DNA of 64,000 nt from Ligaoa zhengdingensis (GTDB lineage: Bacteria > Bacillota > Clostridia > Oscillospirales > Ruminococcaceae). The position numbers and the translations under genes were made by a program. This document shows positions 7,846 through 16,468 of this stretch, piece by piece (position 1 is the stretch's first letter; every line of letters starts with the position of its first letter). The notes under the pieces are model-generated. The model ran no database searches. It was not told the DNA's origin and saw only the letters and a list, made by a program, of their open reading frames with translations. The stretch lies in contig NZ_JACRST010000011.1 of the NCBI RefSeq assembly GCF_014384885.1, positions 1 through 64,000 of the forward strand, written 5' to 3'.

Positions 7846-10104
7846 TCAACGCTGGAACAGGCCCTTGACCTTCTCCCAGAAGCTGGTCTTTTCCTCCTCG
7901 ATTGTGGTCTCCTCCTCTTCGATCTCGGGGGCCTTGATCTCGTCGGTTTTGAGAATGAACTTCACGCTGGTCTCCGCCCCATCGGGCGCGCCGGTGTAGG
8001 TGGTAAAACCCTTGGAGGCCTCGCAGATCGCATCCTTGATATGCAGCGCCTGCTTGACGTCGTCGGTGAGATCGGTCACGTCATCGGTCAGCTCGTCGAT
8101 GCCGTCGATCTGGAATTCCTCCATGCCCTCGCTGAACTCGGCGGTCTTATCCCGCAGCTCGGCGGTGGCGTCCTTGAACTCATAGATGGCGTCCCTGATC
8201 TTGTAGGAGGCATGGCACAGCTGGTTCATGCCGTCCGCCAGGTCGTCCGCACCCTTTTGCAGCTCGTCGAGCATGGCGCCCAGCTTTTCCAGTGCAGCCG
8301 CGCGCACCGCGGGGTCGTCGCTCTGTAGCGCCTTGAGGATCGGGCCGAGGTCGGGGTCGAGCGCGAGCTTTTGCAGCAGCTCCGCGTTGTCGGCCTGTAG
8401 CTGCTGGGCGGCCTGCGCGGCGAGCATCGAGTTGCGCATGATGGAAAGCTGCGAGCAGTAGGGCTCGCCGCCGAGTTTCTCCGCGATGATCGCCTTGACG
8501 GCCGCGAGCTGCTCCTCCTGGGAAACCGTATACGCGCCCAGCACCCGGACTTCGGCCTCCGGCGCGGACGCCGTGTCATCGGCCGGGGCTTCCGCCGCGG
8601 GTTCCCCGCCCGCCTCCGCTGGCTGCTCGGGCTCTGTCTGAACCTGCGTCTCCGGCTGGGGCTCGGTTTCGGCCGGCTGCTCCGGTGCATCCTTGCTGTC
8701 GGACGAGGCTTCATCTTCTTTGCTCTGTTCCGGGGCGACCACCTCCGGCTGTCCGGTGGGGAGCTGCGCCAGTTCGCCCTGCACCTCCACGATCATCTGG
8801 GCCAGAAGGGTGGAAAGGTAATCGATAAACGCGTCGTCCGAGGTGAGCGCCTCTTTCATCGCCTCCATCTGCTGCATCAGGGCCTGCCCCTGCGCCATCA
8901 ACGCCGGGTCGCCGCTGGTGAGCAGCGCCTGAATCATCGCGGTGAGGTGGTCCTGCTGGGCCTGAGCCTCCTGTAACGCGCCCAGCATCTGCCGCAGCGC
9001 GCCCAGGTTGGCGCTGCCCGCGGCCGAGCGGAGCGATCCGACCAGCCCATCGACCGCGTTCGCAAGGGTGTTCGCGCCGTCACGCGCCTCGTCCAGCTTG
9101 TCGTCGAATTTGTTGTAGTTGGTGCGCAGGGTGTCCATGTTGTCGTCGAACTCCACCCCTGCGTCCGCGAGCTGTACCGCGCCGTCGCGCAGCTGCTCAG
9201 TGGCGTCGTTGAGGTCGTCGATGCCGTCGAGCAGGTCGTCGATGTCCGCTTCGATGTCGTTGTCGTCCTCGAACAGCTCGCTGTCGTTGGCCACCGCCAT
9301 CATGATCGAAGGCAGGTGAAAGTTCTCCGCCTGTGCGGTGACGACGAATTCATCCTTGAGCTTATCCTTGAGGTCGCCCAGCTCCTCGTCAAACAGACCC
9401 TCGAAGCTGTCGCGCAGGCCGGGCACCCCGGCGAACACGATGATCTGGTTGGTCGATTCGTTCATCTGGATACCGTCGTCCGCCTTGACGTTGGTGAAGG
9501 TGTCGTCGGGCAGGTTGAGCATCACCGCTGTGAGAAACAGCGGGGAAATCGGGCGCTCCACCCCGTCGATCACCTGGGTCTGGCCGTAGGTGTTGACCAG
9601 CTTGATGCGGATTTCCACCTCGCCGCTCTCGCCACCCAGGTCTTCAGGTGATATTTCCCTTCCATTCAGCTTGTAGCTGATCTGCGCCTGCACCGGGAGC
9701 TGGTTGTCGGTGGTGCCCTGGTAATAGACGTCCCTATCGCTGGTGTTCCAGCGCAGCTTGTCGCCGTCCCGCTCGGGCTGGGCGTCGCTCTTGAGGTTTT
9801 TAATCCCCTGCAAGCTGCTGACATCCTCCACCCCGGCGAGGCCGGTGTCGCTGTGAAGCCAACTGCTGACGATTTGTTTTTTAACGCCGCCGCTGCTGTC
9901 GAGCAGCACGTAGACGCTCTCGTCCTTGGAGAGGCCCTCCACAGCCTCATCGGAGGCCTCCTCCAGCGCCGGTTCCGGCAAAACAGGTTCATCCGCCGCT
10001 GCATCAGCGGCAACAGGCGCGGCGTTCAACGCCCACACGCTGGGTACGCACGCCAGGGTCACCGCGACCAGGACGGCCAGAATCTTTTTGCTCTTGGTTT
10101 TCAT
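7846..10104 (-). CDS. Secreted coiled-coil partner protein of the MMPL exporter (YhgE/Pip-like)
   Basis: A 752-residue protein starting MKTKSKK with a clear signal peptide ending near WALNAAP. The start at 10104 is fixed by an ATGA overlap with the stop of the MMPL gene. The N-terminal third looks like a beta domain. From about residue 250 there are long heptad-like stretches of Asp/Leu/Ala (repeats of the LxDGxxxLxD type) like those in the extracellular part of YhgE/Pip proteins. An acidic Pro/Glu/Gln-rich linker at about 455-515 interrupts them. The end (FWEKVKGLFQR) is amphipathic, with no C-terminal membrane span. Similar proteins are regularly encoded next to MMPL exporters in Firmicutes and are presumed to be exported partners. 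Exact function unknown. Confidence 0.7.
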   Translation of the reverse strand: MKTKSKKILAVLVAVTLACVPSVWALNAAPVAADAAADEPVLPEPALEEASDEAVEGLSKDESVYVLLDSSGGVKKQIVSSWLHSDTGLAGVEDVSSLQGIKNLKSDAQPERDGDKLRWNTSDRDVYYQGTTDNQLPVQAQISYKLNGREISPEDLGGESGEVEIRIKLVNTYGQTQVIDGVERPISPLFLTAVMLNLPDDTFTNVKADDGIQMNESTNQIIVFAGVPGLRDSFEGLFDEELGDLKDKLKDEFVVTAQAENFHLPSIMMAVANDSELFEDDNDIEADIDDLLDGIDDLNDATEQLRDGAVQLADAGVEFDDNMDTLRTNYNKFDDKLDEARDGANTLANAVDGLVGSLRSAAGSANLGALRQMLGALQEAQAQQDHLTAMIQALLTSGDPALMAQGQALMQQMEAMKEALTSDDAFIDYLSTLLAQMIVEVQGELAQLPTGQPEVVAPEQSKEDEASSDSKDAPEQPAETEPQPETQVQTEPEQPAEAGGEPAAEAPADDTASAPEAEVRVLGAYTVSQEEQLAAVKAIIAEKLGGEPYCSQLSIMRNSMLAAQAAQQLQADNAELLQKLALDPDLGPILKALQSDDPAVRAAALEKLGAMLDELQKGADDLADGMNQLCHASYKIRDAIYEFKDATAELRDKTAEFSEGMEEFQIDGIDELTDDVTDLTDDVKQALHIKDAICEASKGFTTYTGAPDGAETSVKFILKTDEIKAPEIEEEETTIEEEKTSFWEKVKGLFQR

Positions 10105-12242
10105 CCTTCCATCTCTCCTTTGACAGTGAGCGCTTTCGCTGCGGCCGCACTCCCGCGGCGCGCTTTGCGCGCGAGTTTCTTCTTGCCCAGCCAATCCCAG
10201 CTGGTCCTTTCGATCACACCCGAGCACACCGCGAGGATGGCCGGCATGACGAACAGGATGACCACCATACTGATGATGGCGCCGCGCGCCAACAGCATAC
10301 AGATACTTTTAATCAGTTCGATTTTGGACACCGCCACCACGCCGATGTTGGCGGCGAAGAAGGTGAGACCGCTGGTGATGATCGACTGGGAGCTGGTGCT
10401 GGCCGCGACGCGCACCGCGTCGAGCTTCTCCCGGCCGGCCTGGCGCTCCTCCTGGAAGCGGGTGGTCATCAGGATGGCGTAGTCGACGGTGGCGCCGAGC
10501 TGGATGGTGCCGATCACGATGCTGGAGATGAACGGGATCACCGAACCGGTGAAGTACGGGATGCCCATGTTGATCATGATGGCGAGCTCGATGGCGGCCA
10601 CCAGCAGCACCGGCAGCGACGCAGATTTGAACACCAGGGCGATGATGACGAACACCACCAGAATGGAGGTGACGCTGACGTTGGCGAAATCGTGATCGGC
10701 CACAGTGATCAGGTCCTGGGTCATGGCGCCCTCGCCCGCGACCATCGCGCCCGGGTCGTATTGCTTGATAATCCGGTTGATGTTCTCCAACTGGGTGGTC
10801 ATGCCCGGCGTACCGGGCTTGACGCTGGTGCTGACGACGAACATCTTTTTGCCGCCGCTCTGGAAGATGTCCTTCACCGACTGGGGAATGAACTCCTCCG
10901 GGATGCCCCCGCCCAGGAACTTTTCATAGGCCACCACGCTGGTGATGCCCTTTTCCTGCTCGATCTGATCGACTATGTCGGCCACTTGGTAGCCCTCCAC
11001 CGAATCGTCGAGGATGACGAAGTGGGTGGTCGCCATGTCGAAATCCTCCTTCATCTTGTCGGTACCCACGATGGCGGGCAGGTCGCTGGGCAGCGAATCA
11101 AACAGCGTGTAGTAGACGCTGGTCTTGTTCTGCGCGATTGAAAAGGGAATGAACAGCAGCAGCGCGATAATCACGATCGGCTTGCGGTGGCGCACCACAA
11201 AGTCGCTGGTCCTGGTGAGCTGCGGGATGAAGGTGCGATGGGTGTATTTATGGATCGGCTTATCGAAGAAGAGGAGCAGCGCGGGCAGGACGATGACGGT
11301 GGTGAGCACGCCGAAGACCACGCCCTTAGCCATCACCAAACCGATGTCGCTGCCGAGCTCCAGATCCATTGTGCACATCGCAAGGAAGCCCGCGATGGTG
11401 GTGGTGGAGCTGCCGACGATTGAGGTGAAGGTGTTGTGGATCGCCTTGGCCATCGCCTCCTGGCTTTCGAGGCCGCGGCCGAGCTCCTCATCGTAGCGGT
11501 CGAGCAGAAAGATCGAAAAGTCGGTGGTGACGGCCAACTGCAGCACCGCGGCGAGCGCCTCGGTGATGAAGGAAATCTCCCCGAAGAAGATGTTGGTGCC
11601 CATGTTGTAAACCACCGCGAACCCGATGCCGAGAATGAAGATGAACGGCACCAGCGTGGACTTCTGCCCCAGCGACAGGATCACCGCCGAAAGCGCCACG
11701 GCCACCAGCACATAGATCGGCATCTCGCTGTTGAACAGCGCTTTGAGGTCCGCCTCGATGGCCGAGATACCGCCCATGAAGCAGTCCTTGCGCAGCAGCT
11801 TCTCAATCTGCTCCAGCGCGCTGATCGTACGGTCATCCGAGGTGCCGCCGTCAAAGGTGACCAGCATCATGGTGGCGTCGTCCCGGTAGTAGATCGAGCT
11901 GATGTCGTCCGGGATCATTTCGGTGGGCACGGTGACGTCCAGGACGTTATCCTGCCACAGCACCTCTTTGACGCCCGGCACCTGTTCGATCTCGGCCTTC
12001 ATATCCAGCAGTTCCTTCACCGGCATGTGCTCCACTGTGATGATCGCCGTGCTTGCGATGCCGAACTCCCGGTCCAAACAGTTCTGCCCCTGCATCGATT
12101 CCAGCTCCTCAGGCAGATAGCTGAGAATGTCGTAGTTGATGCGGGTACCGATGTAGCCCATCGCCGACGGCACCAGCAGCGCCACGGCCACGACGATGAT
12201 GAGCACCCTGCACTTTACAATCCATTTTGCAAGTCGTTCCAA
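10101..12242 (-). CDS. MMPL/RND-family exporter
   Basis: A 713-residue membrane protein with the duplicated RND/MMPL plan: one N-terminal helix, an extracytoplasmic domain and a helix bundle (about 190-370), then the same order again (bundle about 530-680). It resembles MmpL/YdfJ-type and hydrophobe/amphiphile exporters that move lipids, lipopeptides or drugs. TTG at 12242 is chosen because GGAGGAGG sits 7 bases upstream; the ATG at 12296 lies inside an operator and has no ribosome site. Translation is coupled to the downstream secreted partner. Transcription from 12320-12348 should be repressed by the divergently encoded TetR protein. Confidence 0.85.
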   Translation of the reverse strand: MERLAKWIVKCRVLIIVVAVALLVPSAMGYIGTRINYDILSYLPEELESMQGQNCLDREFGIASTAIITVEHMPVKELLDMKAEIEQVPGVKEVLWQDNVLDVTVPTEMIPDDISSIYYRDDATMMLVTFDGGTSDDRTISALEQIEKLLRKDCFMGGISAIEADLKALFNSEMPIYVLVAVALSAVILSLGQKSTLVPFIFILGIGFAVVYNMGTNIFFGEISFITEALAAVLQLAVTTDFSIFLLDRYDEELGRGLESQEAMAKAIHNTFTSIVGSSTTTIAGFLAMCTMDLELGSDIGLVMAKGVVFGVLTTVIVLPALLLFFDKPIHKYTHRTFIPQLTRTSDFVVRHRKPIVIIALLLFIPFSIAQNKTSVYYTLFDSLPSDLPAIVGTDKMKEDFDMATTHFVILDDSVEGYQVADIVDQIEQEKGITSVVAYEKFLGGGIPEEFIPQSVKDIFQSGGKKMFVVSTSVKPGTPGMTTQLENINRIIKQYDPGAMVAGEGAMTQDLITVADHDFANVSVTSILVVFVIIALVFKSASLPVLLVAAIELAIMINMGIPYFTGSVIPFISSIVIGTIQLGATVDYAILMTTRFQEERQAGREKLDAVRVAASTSSQSIITSGLTFFAANIGVVAVSKIELIKSICMLLARGAIISMVVILFVMPAILAVCSGVIERTSWDWLGKKKLARKARRGSAAAAKALTVKGEMEG

Positions 12243-12289
12243 TCCGATTCCTCCTCCGGCGGCGCGGCGAATCGGGCGGCGCGCCGTTA

Positions 12290-12411
12290 TGACCATTGGT
12301 CACTTTTTATGCTGTACCCATTATAGGCAGAAAGTGACTAGCGGTCAATTGATAAAATGACCAATAGTCACCATACATTTCCTGAAGATTTTGTATATTG
12401 ACTGTTAGTCA
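12290..12411. promoter_or_regulatory. Four TGAC-N5-GTCA operators between the MMPL and tetR genes
   Basis: Four 13-base palindromes share TGAC-N5-GTCA: 12290-12302 (TGACCATTGGTCA), 12335-12347 (TGACTAGCGGTCA), 12358-12370 (TGACCAATAGTCA) and 12399-12411 (TGACTGTTAGTCA). The second covers the -35 box of the MMPL promoter and the fourth the -35 box of the tetR promoter. The first lies downstream of the MMPL transcription start. This placement suits repression of both promoters by the adjacent TetR protein. Confidence 0.85.
12320..12348 (-). promoter_or_regulatory. Promoter of the MMPL operon
   Basis: On the minus strand TTGACC (12348-12343) and TATAAT (12325-12320) are separated by exactly 17 bases. 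The -35 box is embedded in a TetR-type operator. Confidence 0.85.
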
Positions 12412-12426
12412 TTTTAGTGTTATCCT
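12398..12426 (+). promoter_or_regulatory. Promoter of the tetR gene
   Basis: TTGACT (12398-12403), 17 bases, TATCCT (12421-12426). The fourth operator starts within the -35 box, predicting autoregulation. Transcription would start near 12433. Confidence 0.75.
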
Positions 12427-12458
12427 TACTGTCAGACAAACAAGGGGAGATGAGGCGG

Positions 12459-13058
12459 ATGGCCGGCAAATTGCAGCGGCAGAAGCAGGAAAAAAAGGAG
12501 AGCCTGGTGGACGCCTCCTATGACCTGTTCTTAAAAAAGGGGTTCAACAAGACCTCAATCGACGACATCGTCAAGAAAGCCAACGTGGCAAAGGGCACCT
12601 TCTACCTTTATTTTAAGGACAAGTCGGATGTGATGGAAAACATCGTGTTGCGCATGAGCTCGCGCATCCTGGTGGAGGCTTATCGCGCGGCGGACGAGCG
12701 CGGCTGCGACGACCTGGTGGAGAACATCATCTTTGTTGTGGACTACATCGTGGAATATTTTAAGCGCAATAAGCTGGTGTTGCAGATGATTAAGCGCGAT
12801 TTTTCCTGGCCGCTGATCCGCGAGAAGATTGACGAGCTCTCGCCCGAATACGGCGAGGCACTGGAGGTGCTGGAGAGCTTCTTAACCCACCCTTACTTCG
12901 CGGGGCAGGATCCCGACGAGGTGTTCAAGCTCCTGTTTCTGATTATTGATATGTGTGGCTCGGTCTGCTACAGCTCGATCATCCACAACCAGCCGGACGA
13001 TATCGACCATATGAAGCCGTTTTTGTACGGCGTGATCCGCAAAATCCTGAAAAAATAA
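12459..13058 (+). CDS. TetR/AcrR-family transcriptional repressor
   Basis: A 199-residue regulator. The N-terminal helix-turn-helix is typical of the family (LFLKKGFNKTSIDDIV, then ANVAKGTFYLYF), followed by an all-helical ligand domain. ATG 12459 is preferred because AGGGGAG is 9 bases upstream and the predicted transcript starts at about 12433, which excludes an ATG at 12417; ATG 12450 abuts the ribosome site. It is divergent from the MMPL operon, and four matching operators lie between the two, so it very probably represses the exporter and itself. The inducer is unknown, presumably an exported amphipathic compound. Confidence 0.88.
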   Translation: MAGKLQRQKQEKKESLVDASYDLFLKKGFNKTSIDDIVKKANVAKGTFYLYFKDKSDVMENIVLRMSSRILVEAYRAADERGCDDLVENIIFVVDYIVEYFKRNKLVLQMIKRDFSWPLIREKIDELSPEYGEALEVLESFLTHPYFAGQDPDEVFKLLFLIIDMCGSVCYSSIIHNQPDDIDHMKPFLYGVIRKILKK

Positions 13059-13060
13059 AA

Positions 13061-13109
13061 GACACCCGAGCGGCGTGCACCGTGCACAGCCCGTTTGGGT
13101 GTCTTTTTC
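13061..13109. terminator. Terminator after tetR, possibly bidirectional
   Basis: GACACCC pairs with GGGTGTC around an inner GTGCAC-rich loop, followed by TTTTTCT on the plus strand and by TTTTATTTT on the minus strand. It can end tetR and any read-through from the minus-strand genes on its right. Confidence 0.8.
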
Positions 13110-13118
13110 TATTCGGGA

Positions 13119-13262
13119 TCACGTGATATCGGTCGCCGCTTCTTCCCCATTGGGATTCCACTCCAGCAGGTCGCCGGGCTGGCAGCCGAGCGCGCGGCAG
13201 ATCGCGTCGAGGGTGGAAAAGCGAACCACCTTCGCTTTACGGGTCTCGCGGGAGAATGGCAG
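13119..13262 (-). pseudogene. 3' remnant of a YozG-like XRE-family HTH regulator
   Basis: Between the tetR terminator and the F420-ligase stop, the minus strand encodes an open tail of about 47 residues containing TRKAKVVRFSTLDAICRAL and then GCQPGDLLEW, ending in TGA at 13119-13121. This is the recognisable C-terminal half of small XRE/YozG-type repressors. There is no in-frame ATG, GTG or TTG and no N-terminal half: the sequence runs straight into the 3' end of the ligase gene. I read it as a truncated remnant left by a deletion or insertion. Confidence 0.6.
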
Positions 13263-13272
13263 CGCACACCGA

Positions 13273-14463
13273 TCAGTCGGTATAATTATCAAAATAGCCC
13301 TGGATCAACACGATGGGGGTGCCCTTGTCGCCGCTGCCGGTGGTAAGGTCGCAGAGCGAGCCCAGCAGATCGGTGATGCGGCGGGGGGTGGTGCCCTGCG
13401 TCGCCATGGTGCCCTTCAGCTCGCGGGGCTTGTTCTTGATGTAGTTGGAGATGGCCTGTTTGAGCGCCTCGCCGGACAGGTCCGCGAAGTCGTTGTCCGC
13501 CAGATACTTGAGCTTGACCTCGTTCGGGGTGCCCACCAAGCCCTCGGTGTAAGCCGGGGAGACGACCGGGTCAGCCAGCTCCCAGATCTTGCCCACGGGG
13601 TCTTTGAACGCGCCGTCGCCGTAAACCATCACCTCAACATGCTTGCCGGTGGCCTGGAGCACACGGGCCTGCACCTCGGTGACAAAATGCTCGCAGTCGC
13701 GCGGGAACAGCTTGACGCTCTCTTCAGTGGCCTTGTTGGAGCCGAGCAGGCCGAAATCGGCGTTGAAGCCGCTGCCGTCCACCGGCGCGGTCATGATCTC
13801 GTCCAAGCCCAGCACGATTTTGGCTCCGGCGGCTTTGAGCAGCCGCTTGCTGCGCGCGCGGGTGTGGATGTCGCAGCAGAGCACATTCTCGGTGTAGTTG
13901 AGGATGGTCTTGGCCGCGTTGGCAAATACAAATTCGACCTCGGCGCCCTCCTCCCGGCACAGACCCTTGTAATATTCGACATAGTCCACGCCGGTGAAGG
14001 TGTGGGGGTTGCTGCCGAACAGCTCGCGGTATTTTTCCTCGGACAGCACATCGGTCCAGGGGTTGACCCCTTTCTCATCGAGCAGGTCCACGTCCACCAG
14101 ATGGTTGCCCACCTCGTCGGAGGGGTAGCTCATCATGATGGTGAGCTTCTTCGCGCCGCGCGCGATGCCGCGCAGGCAGATGGCGAAGCGGTTGCGGCTC
14201 ATGATGGGGAACAGCACGCCGAACTCGCCGGTGGGGAACTTCGCCTTAATGTCTGCGGCGATGGCGTCCACGCTCGCATAGTTGCCCTGCGCGCGGGCCA
14301 CCACAGCCTCGGTGACGCCGATCACGTCCCGGTCATGGATGGGAAAATTTTCGCAGCGCGCCGCGTCCAGCACCGAGCTGACCACAATGTTGGCGAGGTC
14401 GTCGCCTTCGCGGATGATGGGCGCTCTCACGCCGCGGGATACCGTACCGACTGTTCTAGACAT
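13273..14463 (-). CDS. Coenzyme F420-0:L-glutamate ligase family protein
   Basis: A 396-residue protein matching the F420_ligase (CofE/FbiB N-domain) superfamily, in the longer form common in Clostridia. Recognisable parts are the N-terminal DDLANIVVSS and DRDVIGVTEAVVARAQG and the central VYGDGAFKDPVGKIWELADP. CofE adds glutamate to F420-0, but no other F420 genes are in the window and most Clostridia lack F420, so this homologue may act on another substrate. ATG 14463 follows AAAAAGGAG. Its own promoter is at 14538-14566, divergent from the LysR gene. The last bases abut an XRE remnant. Confidence 0.8.
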   Translation of the reverse strand: MSRTVGTVSRGVRAPIIREGDDLANIVVSSVLDAARCENFPIHDRDVIGVTEAVVARAQGNYASVDAIAADIKAKFPTGEFGVLFPIMSRNRFAICLRGIARGAKKLTIMMSYPSDEVGNHLVDVDLLDEKGVNPWTDVLSEEKYRELFGSNPHTFTGVDYVEYYKGLCREEGAEVEFVFANAAKTILNYTENVLCCDIHTRARSKRLLKAAGAKIVLGLDEIMTAPVDGSGFNADFGLLGSNKATEESVKLFPRDCEHFVTEVQARVLQATGKHVEVMVYGDGAFKDPVGKIWELADPVVSPAYTEGLVGTPNEVKLKYLADNDFADLSGEALKQAISNYIKNKPRELKGTMATQGTTPRRITDLLGSLCDLTTGSGDKGTPIVLIQGYFDNYTD

Positions 14464-14537
14464 AATCCTTCTCCTTTTTACTGCTGTATGTGATGCGGCG
14501 GGCCGTGCGCCCGTCCTTGCTTTTTACAACCATATTT

Positions 14538-14566
14538 ATTATAATAGAACCATGTACATAAGTAAA
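14538..14566 (-). promoter_or_regulatory. Promoter of the F420-ligase-like gene
   Basis: On the minus strand TTTACT (14566-14561), 17 bases, TATAAT (14543-14538). It lies in the divergent gap with the LysR gene, so LysR control is possible, but I see no clear T-N11-A operator. Confidence 0.6.
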
Positions 14567-14626
14567 ATTAGTATTTTTCCTTATTATCATTAGATATTCT
14601 TATATTTTCGTAAAGGGGGTTACACT

Positions 14627-15508
14627 GTGCTGGTCAATCTGGAGCTGTACCGGGTGTTTTGCGAGGTCGCGCGCTCGGGCAGCTTTTCTAAGGCGGCCGA
14701 GGCCCTTTACATCACCCAGCCGGCGGTCAGCCAATCGGTCGGGCAGCTCGAGCGTCAGCTCGGCCGGCGGCTGTTCACCCGCGGGCGGCGCGGGGTCTCC
14801 CTCACCCCGGAGGGGGAAATGCTTTACGGCCATATCTCGTCGGCGCTGGGCATCATCGCCACCGGTGAGGAGAAGCTCGAGCGGATGCGCCATCTCCAGG
14901 CGGGGGAGCTCTCGATCGGGGCGGGCGACACCATCTCGGAGCACTACCTGCTGCCCCACCTCGAGCGGTTTCACAGCCTCTACCCCGACATCCGCCTCAA
15001 GGTGATCAACCGCACCAGCGGACAGGCCATCGAGCTGCTGCGGTCGGGGGCGATCGATCTGGCGCTTGCCAACCTGCCGTTGGAGCTCTCCGGCATCGAC
15101 GTGACCGAGTGCATGGAGGTGCACGACATCTTTGTGGCCTCCGCCCGGAAGTTCCCCCACCTGCGGGGCCGCACGCTGGAGCACTGGGAACTGGCGCAGA
15201 GCCATCTGGTGATGCTGGAGCGGCTGAGCAGCTCTCGCCGGTATGTCGATTCGTTCTTTCTGAGCGGCGGCGTCCGGCTGGAACCGGAGATCGAGCTGGG
15301 CGCGCACGACCTGCTCTTGGAGTTCGCGCGTATCGGGCTCGGGGTGGCCTGTGTGATCGAGGAGTTCTCCTCCGATTACCTGGAAAGCGGGGAGCTGTTC
15401 GCTCTGAAGTTAAAAAATCCAGTTCCGCCCCGGTCGATCGGCCTGTGTTTCCTCGCGGGGGTGCTGCCGTCGTTTGCGGCAGAACGTTTTAAGGAGATGT
15501 TGACGTGA
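14627..15508 (+). CDS. LysR-family transcriptional regulator
   Basis: A 293-residue LTTR. The winged helix-turn-helix is at about 3-60 (FCEVARSGSFSKAAEALYIT, then QPAVSQSVGQLE), followed by a linker helix and a two-lobed periplasmic-binding-type effector domain. GTG at 14627 has AAAGGGGG 8 bases upstream. The stop overlaps the start of the EamA permease by four bases (GTGA), so the permease is a likely target or partner. It may also act on the divergent F420-ligase-like gene. Confidence 0.9.
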   Translation: MLVNLELYRVFCEVARSGSFSKAAEALYITQPAVSQSVGQLERQLGRRLFTRGRRGVSLTPEGEMLYGHISSALGIIATGEEKLERMRHLQAGELSIGAGDTISEHYLLPHLERFHSLYPDIRLKVINRTSGQAIELLRSGAIDLALANLPLELSGIDVTECMEVHDIFVASARKFPHLRGRTLEHWELAQSHLVMLERLSSSRRYVDSFFLSGGVRLEPEIELGAHDLLLEFARIGLGVACVIEEFSSDYLESGELFALKLKNPVPPRSIGLCFLAGVLPSFAAERFKEMLT

Positions 15509-16398
15509 ATTCATCTGTAAAATCCTATGGGCTGATCTTTTTGGGCGCCGCGCTTTGGGGCGGCATCGGGGTGTTCTTCCGCGCGCTTTCCGCCGAGGGA
15601 TTCACCCCCATGCAGGTGGTGGCCATCCGCGCAGCGGTCGCCGGGGCGGTGATGGCGGTTTTTCTGGCGATCAAAAAGCCCGCTCTGCTGCGCATCCGCC
15701 TGCGCGACTGCTGGATGTTTGTGGGCACCGGCATCATCAGCCTGGTATTTTTCAACTGGTGTTACTTCAGCGCGATCGAGCTGAGTTCGATGTCGGTGGC
15801 AGCGGTGCTGCTCTACACCTCCCCCATCTTTGTGGTGCTGCTTTCCGCCCCGTTGTTCGGCGAGCGCCTCACCCGCCGCAAATTGGTCGCGCTGGCCCTC
15901 ACCTTTGCGGGTTGCATCCTGGTGAGCGGCCTGCTCTCGGGCGGCGCTGGCGCGATGAGCCTCAAGGGCCTGCTGCTGGGCGTCGGCTCCGGTTTTGGCT
16001 ATGCGCTCTACAGCATCTTCGGCCGCTACGCCCTGCGCCGGTACGACACCATGACGATCACCCTGTACACCTTTCTGTTCGCGGCGCTCGCGGTGGTGCC
16101 CTTCTCCGGCGTGATCGGGATGGCCCCGGCCCTGTTGCAGCCGTCCAATGCGCTGAGCGCCCTCGGCATCGGCGTGCTGTGCACCATGCTGCCCTACATC
16201 CTCTACACCGAGGGCCTGTCCGGCGTGGAAACTGGGCGCGCGGCGATCCTGGCCACGGTGGAACCGGCGGTCGCCACCATCCTGGGGATATGCTTGTTCC
16301 AGGAGCAGCTCGGCCCGGCCAAGCTGCTGGGGATGGCGCTGATCTTCGCGTCGATCCTGCTGCTGAACACGCGGAACGCGCCCGCACCGGCCAAATAA
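15505..16398 (+). CDS. EamA-family (DMT superfamily) permease
   Basis: A 297-residue integral membrane protein with the ten-helix DMT plan made of two EamA repeats. The first contains GAALWGGIGVFFRAL, the second GFGYALYSIFGRYAL, and each ends with the usual GE-R or EQLGPAK element. GTG start at 15505 overlaps the LysR stop, with AAGGAG upstream. Family members export amino acids or other metabolites; the substrate here is unknown. No convincing terminator follows. The next region holds an IS remnant. Confidence 0.88.
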   Translation: MNSSVKSYGLIFLGAALWGGIGVFFRALSAEGFTPMQVVAIRAAVAGAVMAVFLAIKKPALLRIRLRDCWMFVGTGIISLVFFNWCYFSAIELSSMSVAAVLLYTSPIFVVLLSAPLFGERLTRRKLVALALTFAGCILVSGLLSGGAGAMSLKGLLLGVGSGFGYALYSIFGRYALRRYDTMTITLYTFLFAALAVVPFSGVIGMAPALLQPSNALSALGIGVLCTMLPYILYTEGLSGVETGRAAILATVEPAVATILGICLFQEQLGPAKLLGMALIFASILLLNTRNAPAPAK

Positions 16399-16468
16399 AG
16401 AGTTTTCTTTGTGGAGTCAGAACCCCCAGCTTCGCCAAGGCTTGGGAAAGCCTAAAAAGAGTATGATA

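Noticed and set aside
7726..7849. ATG at 7849 as the start of the short-chain dehydrogenase.
   Set aside because: It precedes both the upstream operon's terminator and the gene's own promoter, and would add a stretch foreign to the family.
12242..12296. ATG at 12296 as the start of the MMPL protein.
   Set aside because: It has no ribosome site and lies inside a TetR operator; TTG 12242 with GGAGGAGG fits better.
13273..14463. Coenzyme F420 biosynthesis in this organism.
   Set aside because: A single CofE-like protein is not enough; no cofC, cofD, fbiC or F420-dependent enzymes are in the window, and such homologues are common in Clostridia without F420.
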